From: Halichondria panicea
Taxonomy: Eukaryota; Porifera; Demospongiae; Suberitida; Halichondriidae
Direction of reading: 5' to 3'
Assembly: GCF_963675165.1 (NCBI RefSeq)
Contig: NC_087389.1
Span: 4,506,120-4,570,119 of the forward strand
Length of the DNA: 64,000 nucleotides
The notes under the pieces are model-generated. The model did not search any database and was not told where the DNA came from. It saw only the letters and a list, made by a program, of their open reading frames with translations. Positions 41,776 through 53,616 of the stretch are shown here, in pieces. Position numbers and translations under genes: made by a program. Position 1 is the first letter of the stretch; every line of letters begins with the position of its first letter.

Positions 41776-44700
41776 ATGAATATTTCAGAGCTAACACTAG
41801 AGTTGGAGGTGAAACAGCTACGGGCTCATCTTGAAGAGAAAGAGGAAACTCTGGATAAAGCAGCTCAATTTGGGAGACAACTTCTGGAAACCAACAAAGA
41901 ACTGGAACAGCAACTGGAGGAAAGCACTAAGACTTGCTATGAGAGGATAGAGGCAAGTACCGTACCAACTTACAAACTACAAAAATCTATGATAGAGTTG
42001 TTACGTTACTAGGGATACACTGGAGTGCAACCTCGCTATGCATATCGTATACATGTAGCTGATAATTTCCAGGGGGGGGGGGGGGCAACATGATCGTGAT
42101 TTTTGTGGTTGAAGCTCTGACTACAAATATTTTACCCACGAATGAATCGGCCTTACCTAGTACCTACCTTTACCTGCAGCTCAAGCAGCAACCACTTATC
42201 CACGCTATCCACGAAGTGACTAAATATTGCTCAACCCCAAAATACTCATAACTAGGCCACACCAAATTGATCTTATGTTTCAGGGACTTTTAATCCCCAA
42301 AAACAGACCAGGGTGGCAGGCAAAAAAAGAAAAAAATTGATGAATATCATTATAAAACCACAAACAGAGTCACAACACACCACAAAAAGTCACTTTAGCA
42401 AAACATTACAACGTTTTGCTAGATCACATGGCTATTCTGACCTCTGACCTGGACCACTAATTGGTTTTTTTTTGGCATTCTGCAAAAATATAACCCGGAA
42501 AATCTGTGAAACATAAGGTGTGGCCCTATAGGTAATCAGCTCTGTGTTGGGGTGTGCCAGAGGTAACTGGGCGGAGCCTGGACACTATAATGATTGTAGG
42601 TAATCACGAATCATCAATTTCAATTTAAGAACCATTGTCTAGCTTATGAGCAGAACGCTTGAAAAACTGCCTCTTCAGAGCTGTAGAATGGAGCTAAAGT
42701 GTCTTCAGTACAATCACTAACATGTCCTCCAACTTTGAGGTCAAACCGTTACAGTCTGCAGTAAACAGAGCCACTAGTTTGATTGTGTCTGACGTTTGTT
42801 TATTCTGCCTAAATCTCAACTAGAGCATCGCTTCGCTCGGAATTAGGTTTCATTGCACAGTCTAGTGCATGCTACTGTTACAATAACTTTTATCCAGTAA
42901 ACAGTCCTAGCTATAGAATGCTTGTCAACAATTGTACGTGTACTGTAACCTCACTCCCACCCCTTCCTATTAAAGGGGCACCCAAGTGTGGAAGTGTACG
43001 TGTAGCAATAAAGACGTTTATTAAAAGCATAAATCTAGCTAGAGTTTTTGTCTATACATGTCTGCAAAGTTCGTTAACTCTTGATGTCTGCATTGCATAT
43101 CACAACTATCTCTTTATATGTAGTTACATTGTAGCTACACTGCTCATGGTCTGCACACTATAACCTTATCCCCTCTCCTGTCCAGGGTTTGGAGCAAGAG
43201 AAGCACTCACTCACGCTCAAGACCAACTGTCAAGCAGCCAATCTGGTCTCTGTACAGCAGGAACTAGAGGGTCTACAGAGCCAGCTAGAGGATAGACACA
43301 GGGACGAGGTGCGGAGGCTGGAGGAGGTGTGTCAGAGACGGGCTCATGCAGACGCTCAGACAAACGCTAGCCTCAAGGCCGAAGTTGAGAAGCTCGAGGT
43401 ATTGTTGAGTCGTGTTTGTGTTTGTACAGATACAAATGTGTGTGGGTGTGGGTATGAGGAAGACATGTAACTAAAGGAAGACATGTAACTAAAGGAGGGG
43501 TATGTTTTACCTTGGTATGGTGTCTGTGTGCGTGTGTATAATAATGGTGTACTTACATGTACTATTTATCCGATAATATTTATACCAAAGAATGTGAACT
43601 GATAGCTTGCATACTGACAATACAGTCGGTTAACTATAACAGAAACACTAGAATATTTATATACAGTAAGTAGGATACCCTCTTGAATAACCCCTCCCCC
43701 CAGGCCCAGCTGCATACGCTGACCGAGAAGTGTCACCATGAAGAGGCGACCATTCGCCAGCTGAGAGAGGACCTGTCCACTCCGGGCAACTCCACACTGC
43801 TACAGACCGAGCTAGAGGACGTGGAACAGCTGCTACTGGAAGGTGAGTAGTGTATTGATTAAACACCAGGGTGTACGTTTCCTAACACAGGTTCTAGGCC
43901 ATGAAATTTATCTCCTATCTACAGTTATGTATTAAGGTTCAGGGCAAGGTATTTATGCGAGACCAACATTTACATCCACATTGAATTGCCAGAGTTAGAC
44001 CAGGCATTTTATTACAACCCAGCATTTAATCGAGTACAGTACTAATGTATATGACAGTCTGGAACCTTTAGCCTTCAAGTTGCATGCCCCCCCACTCTCC
44101 CAGAGCGCTCTAAGGCTGAAGACCTGGAGGTGCGTCTATTGGAGGCTGAGGGCTGCTCTGAGGTGCTAGCCGTGGAGAGGGAGGGGTTGCTCTCCAAGGT
44201 GGCAACACTAGAGGAGGAGTGTCAGGAGAGGTGCAGACTCTCCAATGAGTGGTTCGAGGGACTCAAGGTACATACAGTTAGTATAGTACACTGTAGGACT
44301 GTGTTTTAGCTTTATTAACAATTTGAACCTCCTTTTCTCTTTCGTAACCATTTAGGGTAAAGTCGTACTTGCAAATTGTTGCTTGATTTACCTTAATTCT
44401 TATGCGTAGATAGTGTAGCTTGTATACATGCAGACTTGCAATCATGTTTATTAATTTTAGTACTATTTTTGCAATGATTGTCATTCACTGGCACATACTT
44501 TTCCCCTGACAGGAAGCCAAGGATCATAATGTTGCTCTGAAGAGTGAGCTGGACTTGCTCAAGCTGGACCAGGAGGCGGGTTATCACGGCAATAAGGGGA
44601 ATTCCCTCTTTGGGGAGGTGGAGGACAAGAGAGTGGAGGCTGAACGCAAATTCATCTCACTCCAGGTCCGACACGAGAGTCTGGAGAAGAACCACTCAAT

Positions 44701-46754
44701 CACTAAACAGCGTTACGCCAGGCTCAAGGTGAGCGTGCATGTACAAACATTTGTAGGTCAATGGAGGTCAAATTGTGTACGTAATAATAGTAGACCCTCT
44801 ATTTTCTATCTTTTGTTGTTAGAAAACTTTTTTGTAAAAATTGGAAGACTCTTATTTACAGTGTACATATGCAGTATTTACTTGAAACTTATAATTACAT
44901 CCCCCCCCCCACACACACACACACACACACAGGCTGAGATGTCGGCTCTATTCTGTCGTTACAGTTCCACCTCTGCTGATTCTAACCATCTCCAACGGCT
45001 ACAAAGGGCACTCTCTCAAAGCCAGAGCGAAAATGAGGGACTACGCAACAAAATGCGCAAACTAGAGACTCAACTTTCAGACAGTACCTCTCTACAGGAC
45101 CAGCGGAAACTTGTGTCTGCATTCGTGGACTTTGGGGACAAGGCTGAGTACATCCAGTTCCTGGAGCACGAGATCGACCAGGCAAAGTGAGTGAGAATGT
45201 GCCGTATAGCGAGTAGTTTTCGTTGCTGAAAATACTCACCCAATTAAATATTTTGTCATCTAAATATTTGGACAGCGCAGAATAGTGACTTAGAGTCTAT
45301 TGCGTAGAATAATTTTGTAGTTTTAATGTTCTAAATAGAAAATTTCCGCCATACAAAAACTATACTACATGTACATGTAGGATGATACAGTAACTGTATC
45401 GTGAGAGATCAGTAAATGTCTCGTTGATCATTTACTGACTAGGTATCCTAATAGTGACCCTTTTAGCTTATACATATACATGTAGGCTACATGTACCTAT
45501 TGTTGGAGCAGAATCTCTATGCATGTGTACATTGCTTTTCCTGTAGCTAAACAAACTTCATTGTAGCCGTAATGGCTACAAATGTAGTTGTGATGTCTTG
45601 CAATAATTATTAGTGTTAGGTGTACGTGCAGGCAATGTTTTCTACATGTGTGTTTTGATTTCCAAGCTGTACTGTACAGTATCCCACACCTCCAGGTCCC
45701 AGCAGAGTGCAGTACTGAAGGAGTTGGATGTGAAGAGGACACAGTTGGTCTGGGAGAGCAACAAACTGACTGAGGCTGAGTCCAAACTATACCACAGTGA
45801 GCAGCAGAACGCTCGCAGGAAAGAGGAGCTCACCAAGATAAGGATAAGACTGCAAGAGAGCACAGAGAAAATGAACCAAAGTGAGTGGAGTTGCCTGTAC
45901 ATGTCAGGGAATATTGCCACCCCTGTACTGTTCACCTCCAGGGTCATTAATGTATACCTACATCAGGGTTTTCAAACAGGATTTTTAGCTGGGAGGGGGT
46001 TCCGGTTCCCCGAACAAAAATGCAATAATTGTATCTGATGTGCAATTTGGGTTTTTTGTGCGTTCAAAACTTCTTTTAATAGAGATTGTGGACATTTTTA
46101 ATCATCAATTTTTCAGATTTCTAGGGGAGATTCCAGGGCCCCCCCCCCTCTCTACTAGACTATGAGTACATACATGTACATGAAAGGCATACATCCAATT
46201 AATTGCTGAATAATTATGTAGCCAAGACTGTTTTGTAGCTGTTATAATAGTGTTCATAACTGCTTTCTCCTTCATCCACAGCCGGCACCAAGATTGCCCA
46301 GTTGGAAGCCGACAAGACGTTTCTTGAGGGGGAGCTAAAATCTCGACGTGGTCGCAAAACATTTGCCCCAAACCCCCCCATGAACTATTTGAACACTGGT
46401 GACCGATCCCTGAACAACCAAAGCTCTTCAAGTAGCAGTCTCAGAAATTGTGACCCCCTAAGCAAACCAAGTGATATTATTTCAAAGGACAAAAGCGTCT
46501 CTTTGGCCAATCATCAAGAAACTATTGAGCGAAGAAGCGAATCGAACGGAGAGCTCAAAAGATATAACTCGAGTGAGAAATTAGAGCAGCCACAGAGAGT
46601 TATAAACTTGCTAGAGGAGTTAGAGACAGAGTTTAGCCGACAGAAGAGTAGTGATGTTGTGTCAGCTAGTAAAGGAGATACTGAGAACAGTGTGCCCAGC
46701 TCCAAGGTGGTCTATGTCAGTAACAAGAAAGCAGATCAATGCGCTCAACAGTGA
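41776..46754 (+). CDS. SPDL1: Spindly orthologue, dynein-dynactin adaptor at kinetochores (8 exons, about 606 aa)
   Basis: Exons 41776-41952, 43186-43398, 43704-43842, 44104-44267, 44513-44728, 44933-45186, 45696-45880 and 46282-46754; all phases join. The protein is nearly all coiled coil. Family-specific motifs are the CC1-box-like AAQFGRQLLE at residues 30-39, the Spindly motif GNSLFGEVEDKR (exon 5), a low-complexity tail, and a C-terminal CAQQ CaaX box preceded by VVYVSNKK. The vertebrate protein has the same ending with CPQQ, which is farnesylated for kinetochore targeting through the RZZ complex. Length equals the vertebrate protein. Intron 1 uses a GC donor (GAG|GCAAGT), otherwise GT-AG. 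The ATG at 41776 is the first Met in frame with the motif. Confidence 0.93.
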
Positions 46755-46997
46755 ACTCTCTTACAGCATCCTTGTTTGTTTGTGTGTATGAATGTACTCC
46801 ACACATGTACTGTACTGTTTGATAAATATTAACGCAAACGTCCCAATCAGTTTTTTATAACGACGATCTTTCCCTATTATGAGAATGCTGATAGTTTTGG
46901 TGGCTTTTAATCGAGGTTAGTGTTTTGCAAAAAAAGGTGGGTGGGGCTAATAGCCACATCATACTAAAAACCACATAACAGTATAAAAGAAAGCAGC

Positions 46998-48014
46998 ATG
47001 GAAGTTCTGGATGTCAAGGAAATACCAACTCATGTCTTCCAACTGAAGCACAGACATGACACTGCCAGCAAATCCCTGGCTCTAGTGATACCGGGCAGCC
47101 CTGGGATGGGCCATTTCTACATTCCCTTTGCAACTCGACTGTTCCAGCTGGGAGGAGGTAGCTACGACATCGCAATAGTCTCCCATGCTGGACACTCACC
47201 TGGATTCCTAAGACCAACTACAGTTGAGCACCACAGACAAGCCGGAGATTTTTCCGGGAAGTCGGTAGAGAAACCTGAAGCAACAAATATGCCGAATACT
47301 CACGATGATGGTGGCTCCAGCCTTGACGCTACTCAACACAGTGCTACTATTTCTGAGGACAGGGACTGGTATTGCCTTGAAGAGCAGATAGCACACAAAC
47401 TGGCTTTCATAGAACAGTACGCTTCCCACGTAGACACTGTCTATCTCATCGGCCACTCAATCGGGTCCTGGATCGTGCTGCAAATGATGAAAGTCATCGA
47501 ACCTTCAAAAGTTAAAAAAATAGTTTTACTATTCCCCACAATCGAGCTAATGGGAGAAACTCCCAAAGGAATTCTATTAGCTCCACTGTTTTCATCGCTA
47601 CGGTTGCCATTCACTTTCGGAGTTTGGTGTCTATCGTGGATTCCTGATGCCGCAAAGCGTTTTTTACTCAAGCACCATTTTTATACAACCCCTGACGATC
47701 AAGTACGACACATGACACAAGGAGCCATTAACATTGACAGCAAAGCTATACACAATGTCCTGTGTATGGCCAAGCAAGAAATGGCTGAAGTTACACTCCC
47801 TCCCCTCGAAGTTATTGATGCCCATATCGACAAAATTGTGTTCTATTATGGTGTCGGGGACAAATGGAACATTGACAGTTGCTATAGTAACATGTGCGAG
47901 AGGTACCCTGATCATGAAGAGGTGCACCTCTGTAAGCAGGGATATGCACATGCGTTTGTGGAGACCTCTTCTAATGAAATGGCCAAATTTGTGTTCTCTA
48001 AGATTTTGCCATGA
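46998..48014 (+). CDS. LDAH: Lipid droplet-associated hydrolase, alpha/beta fold (single exon, 338 aa)
   Basis: It encodes an alpha/beta-hydrolase of the LDAH family, a serine esterase-like protein on lipid droplets. Visible are the oxyanion-hole stretch IPGSPGMGHFY (31-41), SHAGHSP (62-68), the nucleophile elbow GHSIGS (152-157), the conserved EEQIAHKLAFIEQ helix before it, an acid in GVGDKWN, and the histidine in HAFVE near the C-terminus. Together these form a complete Ser-Asp-His triad. Residues about 72-124 form a family-atypical acidic, low-complexity insertion. The gene starts 243 bp after the SPDL1 stop, lacks introns, and is followed by an AATAAA signal about 30 bp after its stop. 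It converges with MITD1. Confidence 0.92.
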   Translation: MEVLDVKEIPTHVFQLKHRHDTASKSLALVIPGSPGMGHFYIPFATRLFQLGGGSYDIAIVSHAGHSPGFLRPTTVEHHRQAGDFSGKSVEKPEATNMPNTHDDGGSSLDATQHSATISEDRDWYCLEEQIAHKLAFIEQYASHVDTVYLIGHSIGSWIVLQMMKVIEPSKVKKIVLLFPTIELMGETPKGILLAPLFSSLRLPFTFGVWCLSWIPDAAKRFLLKHHFYTTPDDQVRHMTQGAINIDSKAIHNVLCMAKQEMAEVTLPPLEVIDAHIDKIVFYYGVGDKWNIDSCYSNMCERYPDHEEVHLCKQGYAHAFVETSSNEMAKFVFSKILP

Positions 48015-48135
48015 TAATTTATATGTATCTGCAGTGCTTTTTAATAAAATAAATGAGTGCATGAGTGTGTGTGATATTTATAAACTCATTATACATTAAC
48101 AATTGAAATTAACAAGTGATAGTATTGTTGAACAA

Positions 48136-49875
48136 TCATTGAGTTTTAACGCTCTTAACGTTCAGTTTATGATACATCTCTATGGTAGTTTCGTGGCAAG
48201 GTCGAAGGTCAAAATCGTTGAATCCAATCGTGAACGGACCCTGCATGTACATTTTAAATTTTGCACTAAAATTATGATTGACATAATAGGAGAGTACTAA
48301 ATAATGTGTACCTTAAGTTTCTGAAAATAGTCCAACCCTCTGCCTAGTTTGACGATCCAACCGTTGCTGAACCTGCATAGTGCAGTAATTCTTAGCTGTA
48401 CATACACAGCTACAATCGTGACAAGTATAGTTATAATTGTCATAGTAAAATAGTGTCACTCATGAAAGATCACCAGTGGCTGTCATCTAAAAGAGTGGAA
48501 ACATGCTATCATTATGGATATACCCTTTTCTGTATTATAGAGGGTGACCACAATAGACAGGTTCCAGTGTGCACTAGTCGTCAGTAACGTGTCATCTTGC
48601 TACACACTACATACCTTATTTCTCTGTCATGTAAGGTGGGAGAGTAAGCAACCTCCAGCTTCACCCCTCTCTCTCTTAAACTCTCCTGGAGCTCTGTCAG
48701 GGAACTGGCTTGAGAGGACTGCATGTGTACACAAGTTATAATCATTATACCTCAGGGCGTAGCCGCAGGAGGCACACGGTAATTTAAAAGCTGATTTTCA
48801 CATACATAATTATAACCATGACATCACACACACATTACCTCGGATGGTGATTCCCCACTCGTGGTGGTGAGGCTAATTTTGCTCAGTTTCTTACACTTCT
48901 TCACCAGCAGCTCACAAAACCGGACAAAGTTATAAATTTGATGCCTCACTCTAATGTAGGGGTCTTGCACGGCAACAGAATGGACGTTTCCATCGAGGCA
49001 CCTCTCAAACACAGCCTCATAGCTGTACCCAGTTGACCCAGGGGCAATGCGCAGAGAATGGACAGACTCAGCAGGCCCTATAGTATATTTCATTACATTT
49101 TATAGCTTAATGCTTAACTCAAATTATGTCTATTGCATATAAAAATTATAAGCAAATGACTCTAGCCTGTATAAAGCAGTACCACAATCTGTACGCTGCG
49201 TGACCTGTGTGGTACAAATATGGCTATTTCCTACCTATATGTTTGCTCGGGATTCTCTACTTACTTATTAAAAACTTCCAGCTTATGCTCACATGTAGTT
49301 ACTTGTGTAGTATATAATTATTAGGGGGTAAATCTAGGTTAGGACTTCATGCAAATTGTCACGAAATAAACTAAGTCAGCATTTAAAAGAGCTGTTCTGG
49401 TATAATGTTCCCCTTGTTCCTACCCTCTGAGTAGTAACCAATCTAGGTTGGAATCAAAACAATACCTGGCTCAACTGGTATATAGACTCACTCTCTTGTT
49501 CCTTGATCAGTTGTTTGAGGTGTTCTGCTCGTTCCAAGTATTGCTCTGCCCTTAATCTCAACTCTTTTCGCGCTCCCTCGCTCGGTGTATCTAATGGAAA
49601 ACTGTCAATTGTAAAATTCCCAAATCGATTCGAAGATAGGGTCCTAACATACGTACGTGATTCGTAACAAGGACTGGAACGTACAAAGCTGATTGCTACA
49701 TATGTAGAGATGACATTTTGGCTGGAATTGGGGTCATCTACCGATACGCGGTACTACCTTTCATTTGTCTGAGGAGGTTCTGCACTCCTTGCTCATAGCA
49801 TATCATAGCCTCCGAGTATTTCTGAGCAGTGTCCAGTTCAACTGCTCTCTTGAGCAGGTCCTTGGCTGCATCCAT
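48136..49875 (-). CDS. MITD1: MIT domain-containing protein 1, ESCRT-III partner in cytokinesis (6 exons, 241 aa)
   Basis: Exons 49758-49875, 49492-49590, 48839-49077, 48615-48718, 48312-48372 and 48136-48240 sum to 242 codons in frame. The first two exons make an MIT three-helix domain (AKDLLKRAVELDTAQKYSEA, AEQYLERAEHLKQL) that binds ESCRT-III tails. The rest is the phospholipase-D-like dimerisation/membrane domain ([64 protein letters not shown]). The vertebrate protein is 249 aa with the same order and functions in abscission at the midbody. The start at 49875 gives MDAAKDLL; an upstream ATG at 49880 is out of frame. Its stop is 122 bp from the LDAH stop, so the 3' ends converge. Confidence 0.93.
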
Positions 49876-50090
49876 GGCATCACCTCAACGTCAGCTGTAC
49901 TACGTACTTGTATTGTTCCTTGGTTTAATAAGGGGAAATTCCCTAAACCTTGATTGATAAAGATCATGTACAATCATAAAAATTACATACTAGTGCAACT
50001 CAAATGAAAATATAGTACAAACACAGTGAAATGATTGTTGCAGTGACAGAAAGAAGGCAGAGTGCTCATAAGACAAAAACACAGAATTGA

Positions 50091-51068
50091 TTACATTTCC
50101 ACTATTGTTCCAGTTTTAGTTTTAGTATGTACTTTCAACTTGAGAGTTCTGTCTTCTGAGTTGGAGCTGTCATCATCACTGTCGGATAAATCACTCTCGA
50201 TCTCAGAGTCTGAATGTGGGAGGGGCACCACTGCCAAGTCCTGAGGGGGGGGGGGGCAAAATATGTGTCAAGGTGATTTACTAAAATAATGTAGAACTTT
50301 TAATGCATACTAATAAGTAGTTGGGATTTTCGTGCGAACCCTAGTAACAAGAGCAAAATCTAGACTTGTACAGTGGAACCTCGATTATTCGGACACCTTG
50401 GCAGGCTGAGTAACTGAATCTCTAGGCTTGTACTCTCATGTTTGTGCTCAGGATATCAAACCACAGACATTTTACTCTTCGAAAATTACCCTCTATAATT
50501 ATGGTATCAGTGCAGCTAGCACACACCCACCATTTCTATGCAAGGCTCCCCTTCCTCCACACCCTCAATATCCAGCCCCTCCCCCTCTCCCTGCAGTCTC
50601 TCCTGCAGCTCTCTGTCTGCCTTCTCCAGTCGAGGGAGAAACGCCTTCACCTGGGACAAAACTGGAGGGAGATAAATACATTTGTATTGCACAAACCGAG
50701 TAAATGTGTAAAGCATTGAAAGATGTTTTATATGAAGCTAACCCAAAACTTACTGGAGCTTCTATCAACTTTAAATGTTTGCAGTGGCTTCTGAGACACA
50801 CCGTTTGGTAGACACAACTCTTTTCTCAGAAATGATACACCTAATACATGTAGAGGACATACTTAATACAGCAACAGCTGAACAGGTATAATATATACAG
50901 TACAGTTAATAGGTATATTTGCTGTACTGCATGTACTGAATGTATTGTAGCTAGCTAGCTACTGAAATGACAATCTCAGCTCTAACCTGGGCCATTTGGA
51001 GGCTGCAGGAGTTCTTTTGAGCGAATTTTTTTCTTCTCCTTTTTGCACTGATCAACAGCAGCAGCCAT
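50091..51068 (-). CDS. NOPCHAP1: NOP protein chaperone 1-like (box C/D snoRNP assembly), 3 exons, 120 aa
   Basis: Exons 50987-51068, 50531-50661 and 50091-50240 sum to 121 codons with the stop. The N-terminus is lysine-rich (QCKKEKKKIRSKELL). The central VLSQVKAFLPRLEKADRELQ helix, the DIEG...CIEMDLAVVPL strand-like motif and an acidic serine-rich tail (DSEIESDLSDSDDDSSNSED) follow the order of vertebrate C12orf45/NOPCHAP1. That protein hands NOP58 to the R2TP-HSP90 machinery. It is shorter than the vertebrate protein mainly in the tail. It shares a 160-bp divergent promoter with DENND6. Confidence 0.8.
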
Positions 51069-51228
51069 CACAGACCAGATCTCTGTACGCGTACGTCCAA
51101 AACAAACTTGATCACTTTCTTTCAGCCACGTGGGTGATAGATCTAGTGTGCTTGTTTTAGAATTTTAATTATTGATAAATAAATTTTTGCTAGCTTTCTA
51201 TTTTTGTTGTTGTAAATATTGCCGTGTA

Positions 51229-53541
51229 ATGGCTGAATCAGTAGAGCCCACAGAGTCTTTGGTGTCTCAGCAAATGAATGGAGACGGTTTAAAAGCTGAC
51301 GGGGCGGGACAAACATCGTGGGACAACTTCTCTCAATGGCTGTGTGCTGTGTGTGTGGTGACATTTGATCTAGAGCTGGGGCAAGCTTTAGAGGTACGTG
51401 TAATATATACTGTACAGGGAGATGGCTGTACCCTTCCCAATAGCTAATAGTATTAAGCAAGAAACCTAATAAAGCCATACAAATACACGACGCCTAAGAT
51501 ATCGTATAATTAATTATGGGCTAGCTGCACTCTTCACATCCCAAGCTTCATGTATATCACCTTTAACCGGCACACCTGAATGTATGACATGTAGGTCAAG
51601 TATAGTTTCGATATCGAATGGCATAATTATTAACGTCTATCTCATTTATACTGGTGACGTATCATCCACTCGTGTGTACTGCTCTAAATCCCCTAATTCT
51701 GCCCCCTCCCTCACAGAGCATTATTCCGAGTGACTACTCTCTCTCTGACACTGAGAAGAGCAATGTGTGTTACCTCTCATTCCCCGACTCTAACTCTGGT
51801 GAGAGCACTGTGTGTGTGTGTGGGGGGGGGGGTGTGGGTCAGAGGAGGTCCGACATGCGTGCACGACTCACTACAAGTGCTAGTGTAATTGTCCTGGACA
51901 TTATCACATGACCGCAATAACATCAATGTACTGAACTTGTAGTTATTCGTGCACGCATGTTGGACCTCCTCTAGGTGTGTGTGTGTGGTGTGGCCAAACA
52001 CACGATAGAACCTCTATGCAAAAGGGTCCTGTTTGGTGAGGTGTCCTGACTTGGGGGTTAATTGGTGAGAGCAGGAGTACATTAAGATGTACTCCTGGTG
52101 AGAGCACTCTCTGTGTGGGGTGGGGGAGTGACGGCATACAATGAAACACTTAATGTAGGCATTTTGGTATCTACTGTCCATTGTATGCAAAGTGTCGTGT
52201 GTTCTGCTTCAGTTGTTAATTTCCATTGATTTGGGACTTCGTTGAGTGCCCTCATTAAAAGTGTTTTTTGCATTTAGAGGTTCCACTGTATACCGGGGAG
52301 TTGACAGTTAAACTAAGCAACTTGTTGATAATTATAGTAGAGTCTTTGTATACTCCATTCACTCCATGAGATGTTATGATACAAACCTGACACCAGTTTA
52401 GGCTTATATTTTTAACAGGTTGAGTAGTGTACATCCTAAACACATTACTCTACTACCGTATACATATATGTTTGATCAGAGGCCGCACTCAAATAGTAGC
52501 CTCAGTGAACTTTGAGGCTATACTCTGCATATGGTAGCCTGATACTGGTATCTACGGTAGCAGCTTGTTAAAAGACTTTCTCATGGCAGAGTTTGAGTTT
52601 GTGTAAGTAAAAAGAACTTTTGATGACAATTTAAACTAAAGGTTGTTGAATTAGCTGGGCCTCTCTCGAATTGTAGCCTCCTCTGGCCAGCAAAATGTAA
52701 CACTTAGTAGCCGCGGCCTCTGATCAAGCATATACGGTACATTTAATTATACTGTACTTTAGATTAGTGTATTTATGACAAGGTGTTGAGTGCACAACAT
52801 TCTATATCAGTGGAGAACCTTAATTAAAGGGGCTCCTCTCCTCATGGTCACATGATTCTGTGCTCTCACTACAGGTTGTATGGGGGACACTCAGTTCCAT
52901 TATCGTATCCGATGCAGTGGTGAGGGGGCGGGAGGTACTAGTCTAAGCCACACCCATCATCACCAGGGTGCCCCGCTCGTACTCACGGTGAGTGTTTGCA
53001 TAGATTAGTCTTATAAATGGAGTGTATATACCGTATTACTAGAATATTTTGCGGGTGAAAAACCTTTGCGAATGAGCCAAATCAGCAGAAAATTTGACCC
53101 TTTGCGATCTAACTATTACGTTCTGGAAAGGATCGTGTGTATTTAATTTCGGTTTGCTGATTTTAATCTTGCAACCATCGCAAAGTTCGCAATGTTTGAT
53201 GCTCGCAAAATATTCTAGTAATACTGTATACAATGTATGTCACCTTCTATGTCACCTTCACACAATAAAGTTAATTGCTAGGAAAAGCTTACTGCATGTG
53301 CCTGTATAAGTAACGTAATTGTGATAGCGTCCACTAGTGAAAAAGATGCTGTTTCAGTGAGTCACTGGCTGTGCAGTTACTGCTAGTATGTCCTACAGTA
53401 CCCTAACCCCTGCCTCTCTACCCAGCCTGATCCCGGTTATTATTATGGGTTTGTGTACTTCAGACAAGTCAAGGACGCAGACATAAAGAGAGGATACTAT
53501 CAAAAGGTTCTTAATCAGTACAACTATGAATGCTGCCCTAA

Positions 53542-53616
<75 letters not shown>

